From contig JAMPUU010000010.1 in NCBI GenBank assembly GCA_030144965.1, positions 124,001 through 188,000 on the forward strand: 64,000 nucleotides of DNA. The letters run 5' to 3'. A program made the translations under genes and the position numbers. A model generated the notes under the pieces. That model worked only from the letters and a program-made list of their open reading frames with translations, had not been told where the DNA came from and ran no database searches. This document shows, piece after piece, positions 1 to 9,777 of the stretch. Source of the stretch: Nitrospira sp. BO4 (GTDB lineage Bacteria > Nitrospirota > Nitrospiria > Nitrospirales > Nitrospiraceae). Position 1 is the stretch's first letter. Each line of letters starts with the position of its first letter.

Positions 1-385
1 TCACCCGCTGTGCGATCTTGGCGATCGTAGTCGTTTTCCCGACACCATTCACCCCGACGACCAGAATGACAAACGGTCTAGGGCCTTCATTAATGAGCTG
101 TTCCAGTGTCGTTCCCGATACCGTCTTCAATATGCCGTAAAGCGACCGGCTCAGGACATTCTGAAGCCCTTCCGAGGTTTTCGCCTCTGCCCCGCGTGTT
201 TCCTCACTGACCTGCCGCATCACGCGATCGACGACCCGAGCGCCCAGATCTGCAGTGAGGAGGGCCGCTTCAAGATCCTCAAGAAGCTCTTGGTCCGGCG
301 CCCGTCCAAGAAAGCGATCCAGCGACTGCTGCACGATATGTCGTGTCTTGCCGAGTCCTTCGCTCAGTCGTTGAAACCATCCCAT
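1..385 (-). CDS. ftsY: Signal recognition particle receptor FtsY (N-terminal part; runs off the window)
   Basis: FtsY is the membrane-associated GTPase that docks SRP-ribosome complexes at the Sec translocon. Only the first ~128 codons lie in the window. The protein starts MGWFQRLSEGLGKTR, continues through a helical N domain, and reaches the G1 P-loop (VVGVNGVGKTTTIAKIA) just before the window edge. That P-loop is typical of SRP-family GTPases and distinguishes it from other P-loop proteins; a short N domain without a long acidic A domain fits FtsY better than Ffh. The ATG at 385 lies 2 bp after the ybeY stop, and an AAAGGA ribosome site sits inside the ybeY end, so it is translated with ybeY and phoH. 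The gene is truncated by the window only; nothing suggests it is broken. Confidence 0.93.
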   Translation of the reverse strand, partial: MGWFQRLSEGLGKTRHIVQQSLDRFLGRAPDQELLEDLEAALLTADLGARVVDRVMRQVSEETRGAEAKTSEGLQNVLSRSLYGILKTVSGTTLEQLINEGPRPFVILVVGVNGVGKTTTIAKIAQRV

Positions 386-387
386 TC

Positions 388-882
388 TTAGCGATCCTTT
401 GTGGGCCGTCCGGCACGACCAGTTACGAGGCAAGGCACGGGAGCGATCATTCCAAGAACGGCTCGTTCGCGACGCGACATTCGCGCCGCTTCGCGCGCAC
501 TCCGTTCATGATCGTATCCGCAAAGATGAAGCACTCCATGTACCAAGAGCATGGCGAGCTCCTCATCGATCGATCGTCCGCCTTCTTTGGCTTGGCGAAC
601 CGCAGTCGGTAAAGAAATCACGACATCGCCGAGCATGCCGCTCGCGGGGCGCACGCCTCCGGGCAAGACCGCCTCACGGGTAGAGAAAGCCAACACGTCC
701 GTGGTTCGATCCTGCTTGCGATACTCACGATTCAATCGGCGTATGCGTACGTCCCCTACCAACTCTAGGCTCAACTCCGACTTCGGCTCGCCGACAGCCT
801 TCAACACACGCTCGGCCAGATGTACCAAGGAAGCGTGCCGCACGGCAAGTCGCGTGAGGCTCACGCGAAGATAGACACCCAT
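388..882 (-). CDS. ybeY: Endoribonuclease YbeY (16S rRNA maturation)
   Basis: YbeY is a zinc-dependent endoribonuclease for 16S rRNA 3' processing and ribosome quality control. The 164-residue protein carries the family signature HGVLHLCGYDHE (about residues 115-126), giving the H-x3-H-x5-H zinc site. The TTDVLAFS segment near residue 60 is also typical. The ORF can be opened one codon earlier at a TTG (885), but the ATG at 882 overlaps the phoH stop as TGATG, so I prefer ATG-882. It lies between phoH and ftsY, the usual phoH-ybeY pairing. The C-terminus beyond the zinc motif is long and basic, with RAGRPTKDR at the end. Confidence 0.95.
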   Translation of the reverse strand: MGVYLRVSLTRLAVRHASLVHLAERVLKAVGEPKSELSLELVGDVRIRRLNREYRKQDRTTDVLAFSTREAVLPGGVRPASGMLGDVVISLPTAVRQAKEGGRSIDEELAMLLVHGVLHLCGYDHERSAREAARMSRRERAVLGMIAPVPCLVTGRAGRPTKDR

Positions 883-1946
883 CAATGAGAACTTCCGGGG
901 AGGTCGCGAGATGACGGGCTGGTGGCCGGAGACTTGCGTGGGTTCGAGGGTTGACGCTGCGAAGCGGTACCCGGCTCGCGAGTCGATCGAGGATCACCAC
1001 TCATTGACTGATGACGATCGTACGCCTTAATAATCTCTTGGACCAGTCGGTGTCTTACGACGTCTGTCTCATCGAAGTAGACGAAGGCGATCCCCTCAAC
1101 ATCGCGAAGTATCTCTTTAACCTGAATGAGGCCCGAGACTCGGTCGGTCGGCAGATCCACCTGCGTGATATCCCCGGTCACCACCACTTTCGAATGGAAG
1201 CCCAGCCGGGTGAGGAACATCTTCATCTGCTCAGCGGTTGCATTTTGCGCTTCATCCAGAATAACGAAGGAATCGTTCAGCGTTCTCCCACGCATGAAAG
1301 CCAGCGGCGCGATCTCAATATCCCCTCGCTCGATCAACCGGTTTGCCCGTTCCATGTCCATCATGTCGAACAGCGCGTCGTAGAGAGGCCGCAGATAGGG
1401 ATTTACTTTTTCATAGATGTCGCCCGGCAGGAAGCCGAGTTTCTCCCCTGCCTCGACCGCAGGCCGGGCAAGAATGATCCGACTCACCTCCTTGTTCATC
1501 AAGGCACTGACTGCCATAGCCATGGCCAGATAGGTCTTGCCTGTTCCGGCCGGCCCGATGCCAATGACAATATCGTGCTGCTCGATCGCTTCGATGTAGA
1601 CTTTTTGAGTCGGAGACTTGGGGCCGACGAAACGCTTTTTGGTCACAATCATCGCCGATTGGCCAAGCACGTCTCTGAGGGAAGCCTCGGGAGTTCGGCG
1701 CAATGCGCTGAGGGCGTGGGTGACATCTTCGGCTTGCAGAGTAATACCTTCGTTGGTCAGGGAGGCGAGTTCGAGGAGGATACGTTCTGCTTGACGGACA
1801 GCTTCAGGAAGGCCATCCAAAGTAAGTTCTTCGCCCCGTGCGGAAAGCCGTACACCCAGTTCGTCTTCAATTAGCTTGAGATGTCGGTCGTGATGACCGA
1901 ACAGGACGGCGGTATTGGTGCCTTCTCGTAATTTGAGCTTACGCAC
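882..1946 (-). CDS. PhoH/YbeZ family ATPase
   Basis: PhoH-like (YbeZ) proteins are P-loop NTPases that work with YbeY in RNA metabolism. The Walker A motif GPAGTGKTYLA is at residues 131-141, and a Walker B FVILDEAQNA lies near residue 228. Residues 1-110 form the family's usual N-terminal RNA-binding-like region. After the ATPase domain there is a ~35-residue low-complexity tail rich in Ser, Pro and Arg, probably disordered. The start is GTG, with a GGGAGGGAGA purine run about 15 bp upstream. It is the first gene of the phoH-ybeY-ftsY run in this window. The family is certain; the individual role is inferred from homologues. Confidence 0.93.
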   Translation of the reverse strand: MRKLKLREGTNTAVLFGHHDRHLKLIEDELGVRLSARGEELTLDGLPEAVRQAERILLELASLTNEGITLQAEDVTHALSALRRTPEASLRDVLGQSAMIVTKKRFVGPKSPTQKVYIEAIEQHDIVIGIGPAGTGKTYLAMAMAVSALMNKEVSRIILARPAVEAGEKLGFLPGDIYEKVNPYLRPLYDALFDMMDMERANRLIERGDIEIAPLAFMRGRTLNDSFVILDEAQNATAEQMKMFLTRLGFHSKVVVTGDITQVDLPTDRVSGLIQVKEILRDVEGIAFVYFDETDVVRHRLVQEIIKAYDRHQSMSGDPRSTREPGTASQRQPSNPRKSPATSPSSRDLPGSSH

Positions 1947-2040
1947 GAGCGCGGGGTGGTCTCCCTCCCACTGTCATTGATGCGATTGTAACAGACAGGA
2001 AAACACGGAGACAAGCAGATGTACTATCTTTGATGAAACT

Positions 2041-3042
2041 TCAGGCTCCGGAACGGCTAGGAGGGGTTGGGGCAGTCAGGGTCAAGTCGAATTCCTGTGA
2101 GGCTAGCCCGCCCTGCCCGTCCTTTGCCACTACCTTGACGTGGAATGTGCCTTGTTGATCGGTTGGGATCTGCCATCCAATGTGACCTGACTCCGAGGCG
2201 ATGGTCATCCCCGGCGGCGCCATTTCCAGATAATAGGTCAACTGATCGTTATCAGGATCCAACGCTTTCACCGCATAATCAAACCGTTCTTGACCGGTGG
2301 ATGGAGGAGGAGTCGATACGATCCGCGGAGCGCTGTTGCCGAGTACGAGGGGCCTGGATTTTAACGAATTGCCTGAACCTGCAGGATCAGAGGCCATCAC
2401 TTCGACCGCAATCATATCGCGAGCGGCAAATCCGGTGGTATCCAGAAATGGTTCCTCCCCCTCTTTGATCACAGAGTTATTGCGGAACCATTTAAAGGTC
2501 AAGTCTACTCGATCATGGTCTGGATCATGCGCCTCAACCTGTGCTTCAAGTTTGTCGCCGGCACGAGCCATCTGGGGCGATAGCGAGACAGTCGTCACTT
2601 TCGGGGCCGTGTTCCCCACCACCACGCTCTTCGTTCGATAAGGCTGACCTTTATTGGCACCGTCTGACGGAATAATTTCTACGAAAACCGTTTGGCCACG
2701 TCTCAACAATTCAGCCGGGAGAGTCGCGTTGGTTTGTCGAGAAACTTGGGCATTATCCACATACCATTGGTATTCGAATGAGACTGCTTCCCGTTCAGGA
2801 TCCTGTCCATCAACCTGGACCTCTACCGGTCCGGTCAGTGGAATGGGGTCATTCATGATCCTCGCAGAAGTGATCGCGGGTGGCAGATTTCCTTTGGCAG
2901 GAGCTGAACTAGTGACAGTGTTTGGAGGGGATTCGGTACAGGACACGTTGACGAATGCCGTACAGACACCCAGAGCGAAGAACCACGAATTGACAGGAGT
3001 TAAGTTGTACCTGCGCACATTGCTCAAAGCTGTTTCTTCCAA
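2041..3042 (-). CDS. Secreted Ig-like repeat protein, possible lipoprotein
   Basis: I do not recognise a named family member. The protein (333 aa from a TTG; a GTG at 3018 giving MRRYNLTP is an alternative) has an N-terminal hydrophobic segment ending in VNVSCTES. This resembles a lipobox, but Asn occupies the -3 position, so lipidation is uncertain. The rest consists of three or four repeated beta-sandwich-like units of ~85 residues with recurring DPDxDxxxxxxxW and GNxAPxI motifs. These are typical of putative Ig/cadherin-like (He_PIG-type) extracellular domains. It lies 70 bp downstream of pilY1 on the same strand, so an adhesive or pilus-associated role is plausible but inferred. Confidence 0.7.
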   Translation of the reverse strand: MEETALSNVRRYNLTPVNSWFFALGVCTAFVNVSCTESPPNTVTSSAPAKGNLPPAITSARIMNDPIPLTGPVEVQVDGQDPEREAVSFEYQWYVDNAQVSRQTNATLPAELLRRGQTVFVEIIPSDGANKGQPYRTKSVVVGNTAPKVTTVSLSPQMARAGDKLEAQVEAHDPDHDRVDLTFKWFRNNSVIKEGEEPFLDTTGFAARDMIAVEVMASDPAGSGNSLKSRPLVLGNSAPRIVSTPPPSTGQERFDYAVKALDPDNDQLTYYLEMAPPGMTIASESGHIGWQIPTDQQGTFHVKVVAKDGQGGLASQEFDLTLTAPTPPSRSGA

Positions 3043-3112
3043 TCGCGTGATTCAGCTCATAGCACGAATGGTCCGTGCCATGAGCTGACCAAGATATTTC
3101 CCTGAAGTCATT

Positions 3113-6100
3113 TTAGTCACGTTGATGTACCCAGTTCACATAGCGGCTGTAGTTGCCTTCGAGATTCGCGTCGCCTTGAGTGAACGCACCGGTAGACATT
3201 TGGATGTTAAAGCTACAACCTTGGCCGCAGTGAATCGTTCCGCTTGAGGCAAGACCAGTTCCTAGCGACATCTTAGCATTCACGTTGGTATTGCCGCCGG
3301 ATGTCGCCGTGCCAATAACAGGAGCTGTCGACGCCGTTCCGGTCTTATAGAAGAGCGCGTACAAATAGCTTGCGCCATCCGACGCACAAAAGTCGTTCGT
3401 CGGGGCAAATGTTGGAAAGAATATCGACCCCGCTACCAAGGTCGGGTTGACCACGGAACGTTCGGCCGAATAGTTCGTTGTCACGAAAGTTGTTGGATTT
3501 GTGATGCTGATCGGCCCAGGCAAAGTAACACGCCAGCCATCCTTCGAGGCAACTAAGCCCATCATTGACGTCGTTCCGGTGCCGTTGAAGGTCGTGACGC
3601 CTGTATTGGTCGGATCTGTCACCTCATTCGTGCTCCCGCTGCAGACAATACAAATAACAGCCTTGGTGACATCCACGAGATCATCATCCAGACAACTCAC
3701 TGTGGAAGTCTCGGTACAGGTGGCGCTCAACACAGAATCCTTGATTCCGAAAAGGCGCTGAAGGGTGTTGTCGACCTTGTCCGCATTACTGAAATACCGA
3801 CCAGTTCCAAAAAATACCCACATCTTGTCGGTATCGTCCAGGGTTACGGCCGGAGCCGACGCAGAGGGTCCGACCTCCACGGTCGTCCCAAGAGTGGTAT
3901 CGTAGAACGTGTCGATCACTTCCGTCGGAGTTCGGTTGACTCCATTGGCTATGCCCCATGTCGTTGGACTGCAAGGCGCAGCGCTACATCCCATAGTGAG
4001 ACGATGGAGTTTGCCTCGCCATGGGAGGGCTCCGTCGTTGGCGGTCCGCATCATGTACGCCACATCTGTCCTCCAGTCGGAATCCTTATCGACCGTAACT
4101 ATATGACCTAAGAACGATTGCCACGCGCCGACCGGCATGGTCGTCAAACTCCCGCCTGCGGCTACCTTAGGCCCTTTCTTCAGGTCTACAGTATAAAGCT
4201 TGGAAGTCTGTGGCGAAGCGGCAGTAAGATCCGCCTGATACCCGTTCGGTCCAGACCCAAATAGGACATACCACTTTTCATTGGTCGGATTGATAGGACT
4301 GTCGGTCTTCGGGTTCATGCGAGCAACCGCTGGATAACTTGTGGTCAGCCCAAGTCCACTGTCCGTAAATACCCAAAGCACCTTGGGGTCGACTTCAGGG
4401 TTGGTTACATCCAAAGCGAAGTATGCACTGTAGAATGTGCGCGGTACGCCTCCAATCGTGACCGTCATCGGTGGCGCTCCCGAGCCTGCGGCGCAGTTCC
4501 CACAGCTGCCACCCATCCGGAATCCTCCGATCAACACGGTTCCCCAACCACCCGGGTGATCAGCATCCGGCGTAAAGATTCTCGCTTCAGTAATCGTCGG
4601 CTTGAGATCGACGTAGTACACGTGCGTGTAATCCGTCCTGGCAAGCCACTGGAGATGAGGCAACAATTCCTGGGGAATGTAGGCCCAGAGCTCCGATCCA
4701 AGACTTAAGCCACTGGAATTGTCTGTTGGATTCTTCGTGTACCAGCCATGCTCCGTCACGGCCGCTGTCGTGGGATCATCACCCTTGTGGTAGTAGCCTC
4801 CGTTGAATGCGTGGAGCATCCCGTCATTCGCGCCGACATAGACCACCTGACGTCGGGTTCGATATTTTGCGTAAAAGGCTGTATAGGTAGGATCCCCAAA
4901 GGCCAAATCGTAGCGTGCCTTGGGGGCACCCACCACCGTCGGGGTTGAGTGAATCGGATCACCCAACTTCCAGACCTTGAAGTTTCCGCTTCCAACCGGA
5001 ACCTCGAGCATCCTGGTTCTCAATCCCGCAATCTCATCGCCGCGAATGAAGTTAATCAAATTCGTAGCGTTGGTGCTACCGGCGCAGGTATCGGCTGCGT
5101 ATCTCAAATAGCCCCGAAGCGCCACACAGTTAGCCGTACTGAAATCGATCTGTTCTGTGGGGTCGACAATCCCATCGTTATTAGTGTCTACCCACGTAAT
5201 CACCTTGCGTGAGGCCGAGGCCGTGTTCGCAAGTTCTTTGCCCGCCTCCCAAATGGGCTTGATCGACTTGAGATCGCCGGTGACCGTGGGTGTCGCACTG
5301 TCGGCTACTCCGTCAGCCGGACTCGTATCGGCGTACTTGTCGACGAGTACTTTCTGATACGTTGGACTTGCGGGATTATTGTCGTAGCGCGTCGTGACGA
5401 TTAGATCCGCATCGTAGGTCAACACGCCGTCCTGGTTTGTATCCTCTCTGAAATTACCGAAACCATCTACAAAGAGGGCGTGCGCGTACCCTGTCCACTT
5501 GACATTCGCGCCGCCCTGACCGACGTCACTCGTGTAGAAATAGGCCTGATAGATCGATCCTTCACCGGTGGCGGAAGTCGCAAGCACCGAAATGGATGTG
5601 CCTGATGCACTTTTCCTCAGAATCGCGGTAATGGTCGCCATCAGTCGATCCTGCAAGTCATCGACATTGGATGACTCAAAATAGTTGTCCGGAATTCCAT
5701 CCGTGCCTGGGGCACCCGTGGAATTGATGACCTTATCCCATTCCGAAACGAGATCTGGAAGATTATTGTTATTGGTATCCTCAAAGCCTCCGAGTCTCGC
5801 CGTGTGCATGAGAATCTCTCGGCCCGCGATGTTTCCGAAGGCAAAAAATGTGTAGACGGTGACATTCTGCAAGCCTGGCAGGCAGTGGCCGGTCACGCTT
5901 AAGACGGAAATGAGGCCATCGGCAGACCCATTACAAGGCCGGAGATCATTCGTATGAGCCCAAAAGGCCACATCATCCAAGTAATGGTTTCCACTGTCAT
6001 CATAATCTGTTTTATGCTCGCCGAGCAGAGTGGCCGTGGGAGTTGCACTATTGGTATTACAAGTCCCGTTCGGCGCATGAATCGTCGCGTTGCTTCCAGT

Positions 6101-7450
6101 ACAATGGAGTCCGTGTTGTCCGTGAGCATAGTCCCGCAATCCGGCCGGAATATTGGTGTCCTGCGTTGGCGCTCCGTCCGTGACGAGGATAACGAAAGTT
6201 TTACAACATGCGACTTGTGTAGAAGTTGTTGCCCAGGCCGGCGTGTGGTTGCTGCCGAAAAAGTAAGGATCCCGGCCGCACCCATTCGTAATGTAGCCGG
6301 CCGGGCACGCTTCTGTGCCAGTCAGAACCGAGATTTCTGAACCCCCAATCGAACCCACTCCTGTCCCCTGGAACGCGACGCCGTTCGAATTGCCTCCCGC
6401 ATAGGCAATCGGATATACATACGATCCGGCCAAGTATGTAGAGTTGATCTGTGCAACATAGCGGGTCGTTTCATAGAGCGATTCTGAAAGAGGTGTCCAG
6501 GTCGAGGGAAATGATTCCTGGACCGCGTCGATCATGGCAGCTGTATTCGTATTAAACGTCTCCACGCCTGATCCGGAAAAGTCGATCGATTGGCGGGACC
6601 CAACACCGACCAACATGCGGGCGCCATCCCCAGCCGGTTTGAATTCAAAGAGCCCGAATCGTGCTTGGGCCCCAATCTGTTGGATGGTACCGGTCGGCTC
6701 GGCGCTATAGCCGATCTTGAGTTCGTATTTTCGCTGGCTGAAGCCATCTCCGCAGTTGCCATCAAAATTATTGTCGTTATCTACGCAGAAATAGGCGGCG
6801 TCGGTGCCGATATAGATAGTGTTTGGATTACTCCCTCTGTCAGCCGAAGGAATCCTTCCAAGATAGGTGTTGGGGCCGGCGCCGGCATTGTAGCTCACTG
6901 CGGCAAGCTCCGTATTGATTCCGGAAGCCTGTGCTCTGACCGTCTTTAGTGCGGGAGTGCCGTTCGTAGGGCAGGTTCCATCAGCCGCACGAGCGACGAA
7001 ACAATCTCCCCCAATCATCGCCTTCTTCAGAGCATCGAACCGCCGAAACGTCGCCCAGTTTAAAAAGTTTCCATCCCATTCCGTGTTACTACACGCTGTT
7101 GCCAGCGTTGCCTTGACAGTCGCAGGTTCGAAGCGCGCATCAGCGCCGGTATCGTAGGTATAGCAACGAAGAGAATCGAAGTAGCCTGACCAGTTGGTCG
7201 TGTTCGTGAATGCCAGATCGGCTGCGTCGATACAGTCCCCATCATCATTGCGGTCACAGCCGAGCCCACTCATACTGCCGGAGTTGTCCAGCACCAAAAT
7301 GATGTTGGGTGCGACCTGGTCGCTGACGAACGGTGGCACGGCGAAGTATTGATCCATCGTTTGGGCTTGGCTGAAGTCGGTCCCTGCAAGACATCCCACT
7401 AACACGAACATCCTGATGGTCCCACGAAGTGCAATATCCCCGCGTTTCAT
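3113..7450 (-). CDS. pilY1: PilY1-type pilus tip adhesin / assembly protein
   Basis: PilY1 caps the type IV pilus, primes assembly with minor pilins, and acts in adhesion and surface sensing. This 1445-residue protein has a signal peptide (cleavage probably near SQAQ), then a von Willebrand A domain starting NIILVLDNSGSM (DxSxS metal site around residues 55-59). It ends in a C-terminal beta-propeller marked by VVYVGANDGMLHAFNGG. Several Asp/Asn-rich loops (DTNNDGIVD, DTNQDGVLT) look like calcium sites. The ORF opens at 7462, but the ATG at 7450 has a GGAGGG site at the correct distance, so I start there. The protein contains many Cys pairs. It follows PilX, PilW, PilV and FimT in the same orientation, the classical minor-pilin order. 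Confidence 0.93.
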   Translation of the reverse strand: MKRGDIALRGTIRMFVLVGCLAGTDFSQAQTMDQYFAVPPFVSDQVAPNIILVLDNSGSMSGLGCDRNDDGDCIDAADLAFTNTTNWSGYFDSLRCYTYDTGADARFEPATVKATLATACSNTEWDGNFLNWATFRRFDALKKAMIGGDCFVARAADGTCPTNGTPALKTVRAQASGINTELAAVSYNAGAGPNTYLGRIPSADRGSNPNTIYIGTDAAYFCVDNDNNFDGNCGDGFSQRKYELKIGYSAEPTGTIQQIGAQARFGLFEFKPAGDGARMLVGVGSRQSIDFSGSGVETFNTNTAAMIDAVQESFPSTWTPLSESLYETTRYVAQINSTYLAGSYVYPIAYAGGNSNGVAFQGTGVGSIGGSEISVLTGTEACPAGYITNGCGRDPYFFGSNHTPAWATTSTQVACCKTFVILVTDGAPTQDTNIPAGLRDYAHGQHGLHCTGSNATIHAPNGTCNTNSATPTATLLGEHKTDYDDSGNHYLDDVAFWAHTNDLRPCNGSADGLISVLSVTGHCLPGLQNVTVYTFFAFGNIAGREILMHTARLGGFEDTNNNNLPDLVSEWDKVINSTGAPGTDGIPDNYFESSNVDDLQDRLMATITAILRKSASGTSISVLATSATGEGSIYQAYFYTSDVGQGGANVKWTGYAHALFVDGFGNFREDTNQDGVLTYDADLIVTTRYDNNPASPTYQKVLVDKYADTSPADGVADSATPTVTGDLKSIKPIWEAGKELANTASASRKVITWVDTNNDGIVDPTEQIDFSTANCVALRGYLRYAADTCAGSTNATNLINFIRGDEIAGLRTRMLEVPVGSGNFKVWKLGDPIHSTPTVVGAPKARYDLAFGDPTYTAFYAKYRTRRQVVYVGANDGMLHAFNGGYYHKGDDPTTAAVTEHGWYTKNPTDNSSGLSLGSELWAYIPQELLPHLQWLARTDYTHVYYVDLKPTITEARIFTPDADHPGGWGTVLIGGFRMGGSCGNCAAGSGAPPMTVTIGGVPRTFYSAYFALDVTNPEVDPKVLWVFTDSGLGLTTSYPAVARMNPKTDSPINPTNEKWYVLFGSGPNGYQADLTAASPQTSKLYTVDLKKGPKVAAGGSLTTMPVGAWQSFLGHIVTVDKDSDWRTDVAYMMRTANDGALPWRGKLHRLTMGCSAAPCSPTTWGIANGVNRTPTEVIDTFYDTTLGTTVEVGPSASAPAVTLDDTDKMWVFFGTGRYFSNADKVDNTLQRLFGIKDSVLSATCTETSTVSCLDDDLVDVTKAVICIVCSGSTNEVTDPTNTGVTTFNGTGTTSMMGLVASKDGWRVTLPGPISITNPTTFVTTNYSAERSVVNPTLVAGSIFFPTFAPTNDFCASDGASYLYALFYKTGTASTAPVIGTATSGGNTNVNAKMSLGTGLASSGTIHCGQGCSFNIQMSTGAFTQGDANLEGNYSRYVNWVHQRD

Positions 7451-7501
7451 GGCACCCTCCATTGTCTCTCTTTCGGCGTACTGACTCGCATTGATCGCTG
7501 C

Positions 7502-7852
7502 TTACCGCGGCAAAAACAGTAACATCCAGTCGATCTTGTCTGTGGTCCCTTTTTGAATGCGGTATTTCACATTGATATCCACTCTAATGCTGGTTGGCAC
7601 CAATGGATCGCCATGTCGATCAACGAGCACCGCCTCCGGTACGAGGCTGAAGGTTCGCCCGTCAATTTGAAATGTTGTCTCATAGACTGCGGTGATTGTT
7701 CCCTTGGGATAACTGTCCATAGCGGCAGGAAGCGGCTCATCGGCACGACCTATTTGGGGTTCTCCCGTACTGGCGAAAACAATGACCGAACAAAGGATTA
7801 TCAGGTTGGGAAAGTTTAGCGATGAGTGACTACCCTGACTTTTGAGATTCAT
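7502..7852 (-). CDS. Small secreted protein of the pilY1 cluster, unknown function
   Basis: A 116-residue protein with an N-terminal hydrophobic segment (FPNLIILCSVIVFA) and a probable cleavage site before ADEPLPAAMD. The mature part has a short beta-rich stretch (GTITAVYETTFQIDGRTFSL), then VPTSIRVDINVKYRIQKG, and ends LLFLPR. I do not recognise the family. It lies between pilX and pilY1, 30 bp after pilX and 51 bp before the PilY1 start, so it is probably co-expressed and may be a periplasmic helper in pilus assembly. The ribosome site is weak. Confidence 0.6.
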   Translation of the reverse strand: MNLKSQGSHSSLNFPNLIILCSVIVFASTGEPQIGRADEPLPAAMDSYPKGTITAVYETTFQIDGRTFSLVPEAVLVDRHGDPLVPTSIRVDINVKYRIQKGTTDKIDWMLLFLPR

Positions 7853-7882
7853 AGTGATGCCAGGCCTCCCATCCGTCTCGTC

Positions 7883-8500
7883 TTAACCGTTGGTCGCTCG
7901 TTTCACGCAACCTTCCCCTGTGGTATTAAGACAATCAAACGTCACAATCACCCGACTGGTGGCCCCGGTCGCTGCATTGGCCGCCACACAGTCCACTCGA
8001 TAGAACTGATCATAGGTTGGCTTGTCTGGATCAGCAAAATCACTGCCGGTTCGTCGCTTCGAATAAAGGAAATCAATGTCCCCATTGACGATGTACCCAT
8101 TCACATTCATGGTTAGATTGGGCGCGTTTCCCGTTCCAACCGCAATGTCGGAATGATTCCGTAGCGTACCGTTGATTTCCTGAGTGAACACCCCTTGATT
8201 GAGAGCCGGGACCGGTCCCTGAGGTGCAATGAGTACAGCTGCCTGACCGGTCATTTGAGGATCTTCGATCGTCAATCGAATCGCTCGAACAGCCGTCCCC
8301 ACACATGCCTCGGCAGCGTCCGTTCCCTCTTCAACCATACGGACTGCTCCCGCCATTGAGTTTTCCATGCCCGTCATCGTCAGCGCTGCAACGCCGAGGG
8401 CGCCGATGATCAACATCAGCAGCATTACCGTCATGAATGCCGTGCCACGCTCATTGCTGAGCGGCCAGACTTCACTCGGAACCACACGAGAAATCCTCAT
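7883..8500 (-). CDS. pilX: PilX-type minor pilin / pilus assembly protein
   Basis: This 205-residue protein begins MRISRVVPSEVWPLSNERG, then has the PilX_N-type hydrophobic segment (TAFMTVMLLMLIIGALGVAA). The ATG at 8500 lies 2 bp after the pilW stop. The longer upstream reading frame runs inside pilW and is not used. PilX is a low-abundance pilin that helps prime the pilus with PilV, PilW, FimT and PilY1. The prepilin-type cleavage (after ERG) is of the divergent PilX kind, lacking the usual Glu at +5. The C-terminal part has four Cys that could form disulphides. Confidence 0.82.
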   Translation of the reverse strand: MRISRVVPSEVWPLSNERGTAFMTVMLLMLIIGALGVAALTMTGMENSMAGAVRMVEEGTDAAEACVGTAVRAIRLTIEDPQMTGQAAVLIAPQGPVPALNQGVFTQEINGTLRNHSDIAVGTGNAPNLTMNVNGYIVNGDIDFLYSKRRTGSDFADPDKPTYDQFYRVDCVAANAATGATSRVIVTFDCLNTTGEGCVKRATNG

Positions 8501-8502
8501 AG

Positions 8503-9732
8503 TTAGAGCCTTTGGTTGCGGAGTTCGATCGTTCGAGTCAGTATGCGCCGACGAAACTGAAAATAGTTCGCCTGCTGTGCCGGAGATGCGGTGTCGCCAG
8601 AAGCAAAGAGCCCATTCGCATGGTTGTGATCGCTGATGACAGGAAAGGTCGTCGTATGCAGGGGAGTCGATTGAGCCTCTCCCATACCTTGATCTGCTCT
8701 TGTCTGACGCGCGACGATATTGACCTGAGCTAACCGAATGGTGCTCGGTGTCATGCGGTTGCCATATGGCGCTGCAGTACCGAACCAATTTCGATTCGTG
8801 ATGAAGTCAGCCTGGTCGAACTGATTCGAAAGATTGAGATCGTCCGGCTGCAAATCAGGCCTACCACTATTGACGCGAGGGTCACAGCCATCACAAGCAT
8901 AGGCCAGTTGGAGGTCTTCAACCCCGTCCATGATAGGGATGCATCCTGAATTCACCTGATTGCAGTTGGGCGGCCCACCAAGACCTACGAGAGCGGCCGG
9001 GACCGCACCACGGACGAGACAGGGGGTAGTTCCCTGACAGAGGTTGAGGGCATCTGGGGGAGGAATCACCTGGTAGGTGATGCACTGTAGCAAATAGACT
9101 TGCGTCCCCGTCCCAAAGCCTGTGGGAGCGGGAATCGAGGGATTCAGGGTCAAGCTTCCGGGATTGACAGACTGAATCCTTGAACCAGCAACTCCGCCGA
9201 TCGAAACAGACATGCCAAGCAATGCCGCCGCACCCCCAGGAATGGCATTCCCCATCGCTGTGGTCACATTGGCCGGCAGGGGTATACTCGCGATCGGCAC
9301 ATCCATTCCGCCAATGGTACCTGGAGCCACCGGGACGAAGACCTGCCACAACGGCCCCACAGCGGCAATGGAGTTTGTCATTGGAACAACCATTGAGATG
9401 GTGTCCGGGCCGGTGTCCGCCCCAAGGGGGTTGTTGTCGCCTGGGATCAAGGCTGAAGGCGTCCCGTTGATGTGGCATCCACCGACCGCCGTTGAAAGAC
9501 CACGCATCCCAAATCCGGCCAACTTGAGATCGGCCGTGATCATGTCCAGAGCATTCCGCGCCGTTGCCTGTGTGCTTCCTATTTGTCCGGTAATACGCGT
9601 GGTCTTCTGACTGACGACCAGAGCTCCAAACCCGGCCGCAATGATGGCTGTCGTCATAGCCGTCGCGACCATGATCTCCGTCAGTGTAAAGCCTCTCTGG
9701 CTCTGGTCCCACGAATCGGATGATTGTCTCAT
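8503..9732 (-). CDS. pilW: PilW-type minor pilin
   Basis: A 409-residue prepilin with leader MRQSSDSWDQSQRG followed by the cleavage and methylation motif FTLTEIMVATAMT (Glu at +5). PilW is a minor pilin of the initiation complex at the pilus tip. The frame can be opened at 9771, but the ATG at 9732 has a GGGGGA site 6 bp upstream and gives a normal 14-residue leader, so it is preferred. The globular part has Cys pairs (ACDGCDPRV) typical of large PilW proteins. It lies 45 bp after pilV. Confidence 0.87.
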   Translation of the reverse strand: MRQSSDSWDQSQRGFTLTEIMVATAMTTAIIAAGFGALVVSQKTTRITGQIGSTQATARNALDMITADLKLAGFGMRGLSTAVGGCHINGTPSALIPGDNNPLGADTGPDTISMVVPMTNSIAAVGPLWQVFVPVAPGTIGGMDVPIASIPLPANVTTAMGNAIPGGAAALLGMSVSIGGVAGSRIQSVNPGSLTLNPSIPAPTGFGTGTQVYLLQCITYQVIPPPDALNLCQGTTPCLVRGAVPAALVGLGGPPNCNQVNSGCIPIMDGVEDLQLAYACDGCDPRVNSGRPDLQPDDLNLSNQFDQADFITNRNWFGTAAPYGNRMTPSTIRLAQVNIVARQTRADQGMGEAQSTPLHTTTFPVISDHNHANGLFASGDTASPAQQANYFQFRRRILTRTIELRNQRL

Positions 9733-9777
9733 TGCGAGTCCCCCGCGTATCCCCTTGGTGGTACTCATCAAGAAGTC

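Noticed and set aside
1011-1874. Long plus-strand ORF opposite phoH
   Set aside because: It lies wholly within phoH, whose motifs are clear; the translation has no recognisable domain.
8918-9712. 264-codon minus-strand frame inside pilW
   Set aside because: It is an alternative frame of pilW with a biased His/Gly/Arg/Cys composition and no prepilin signal.
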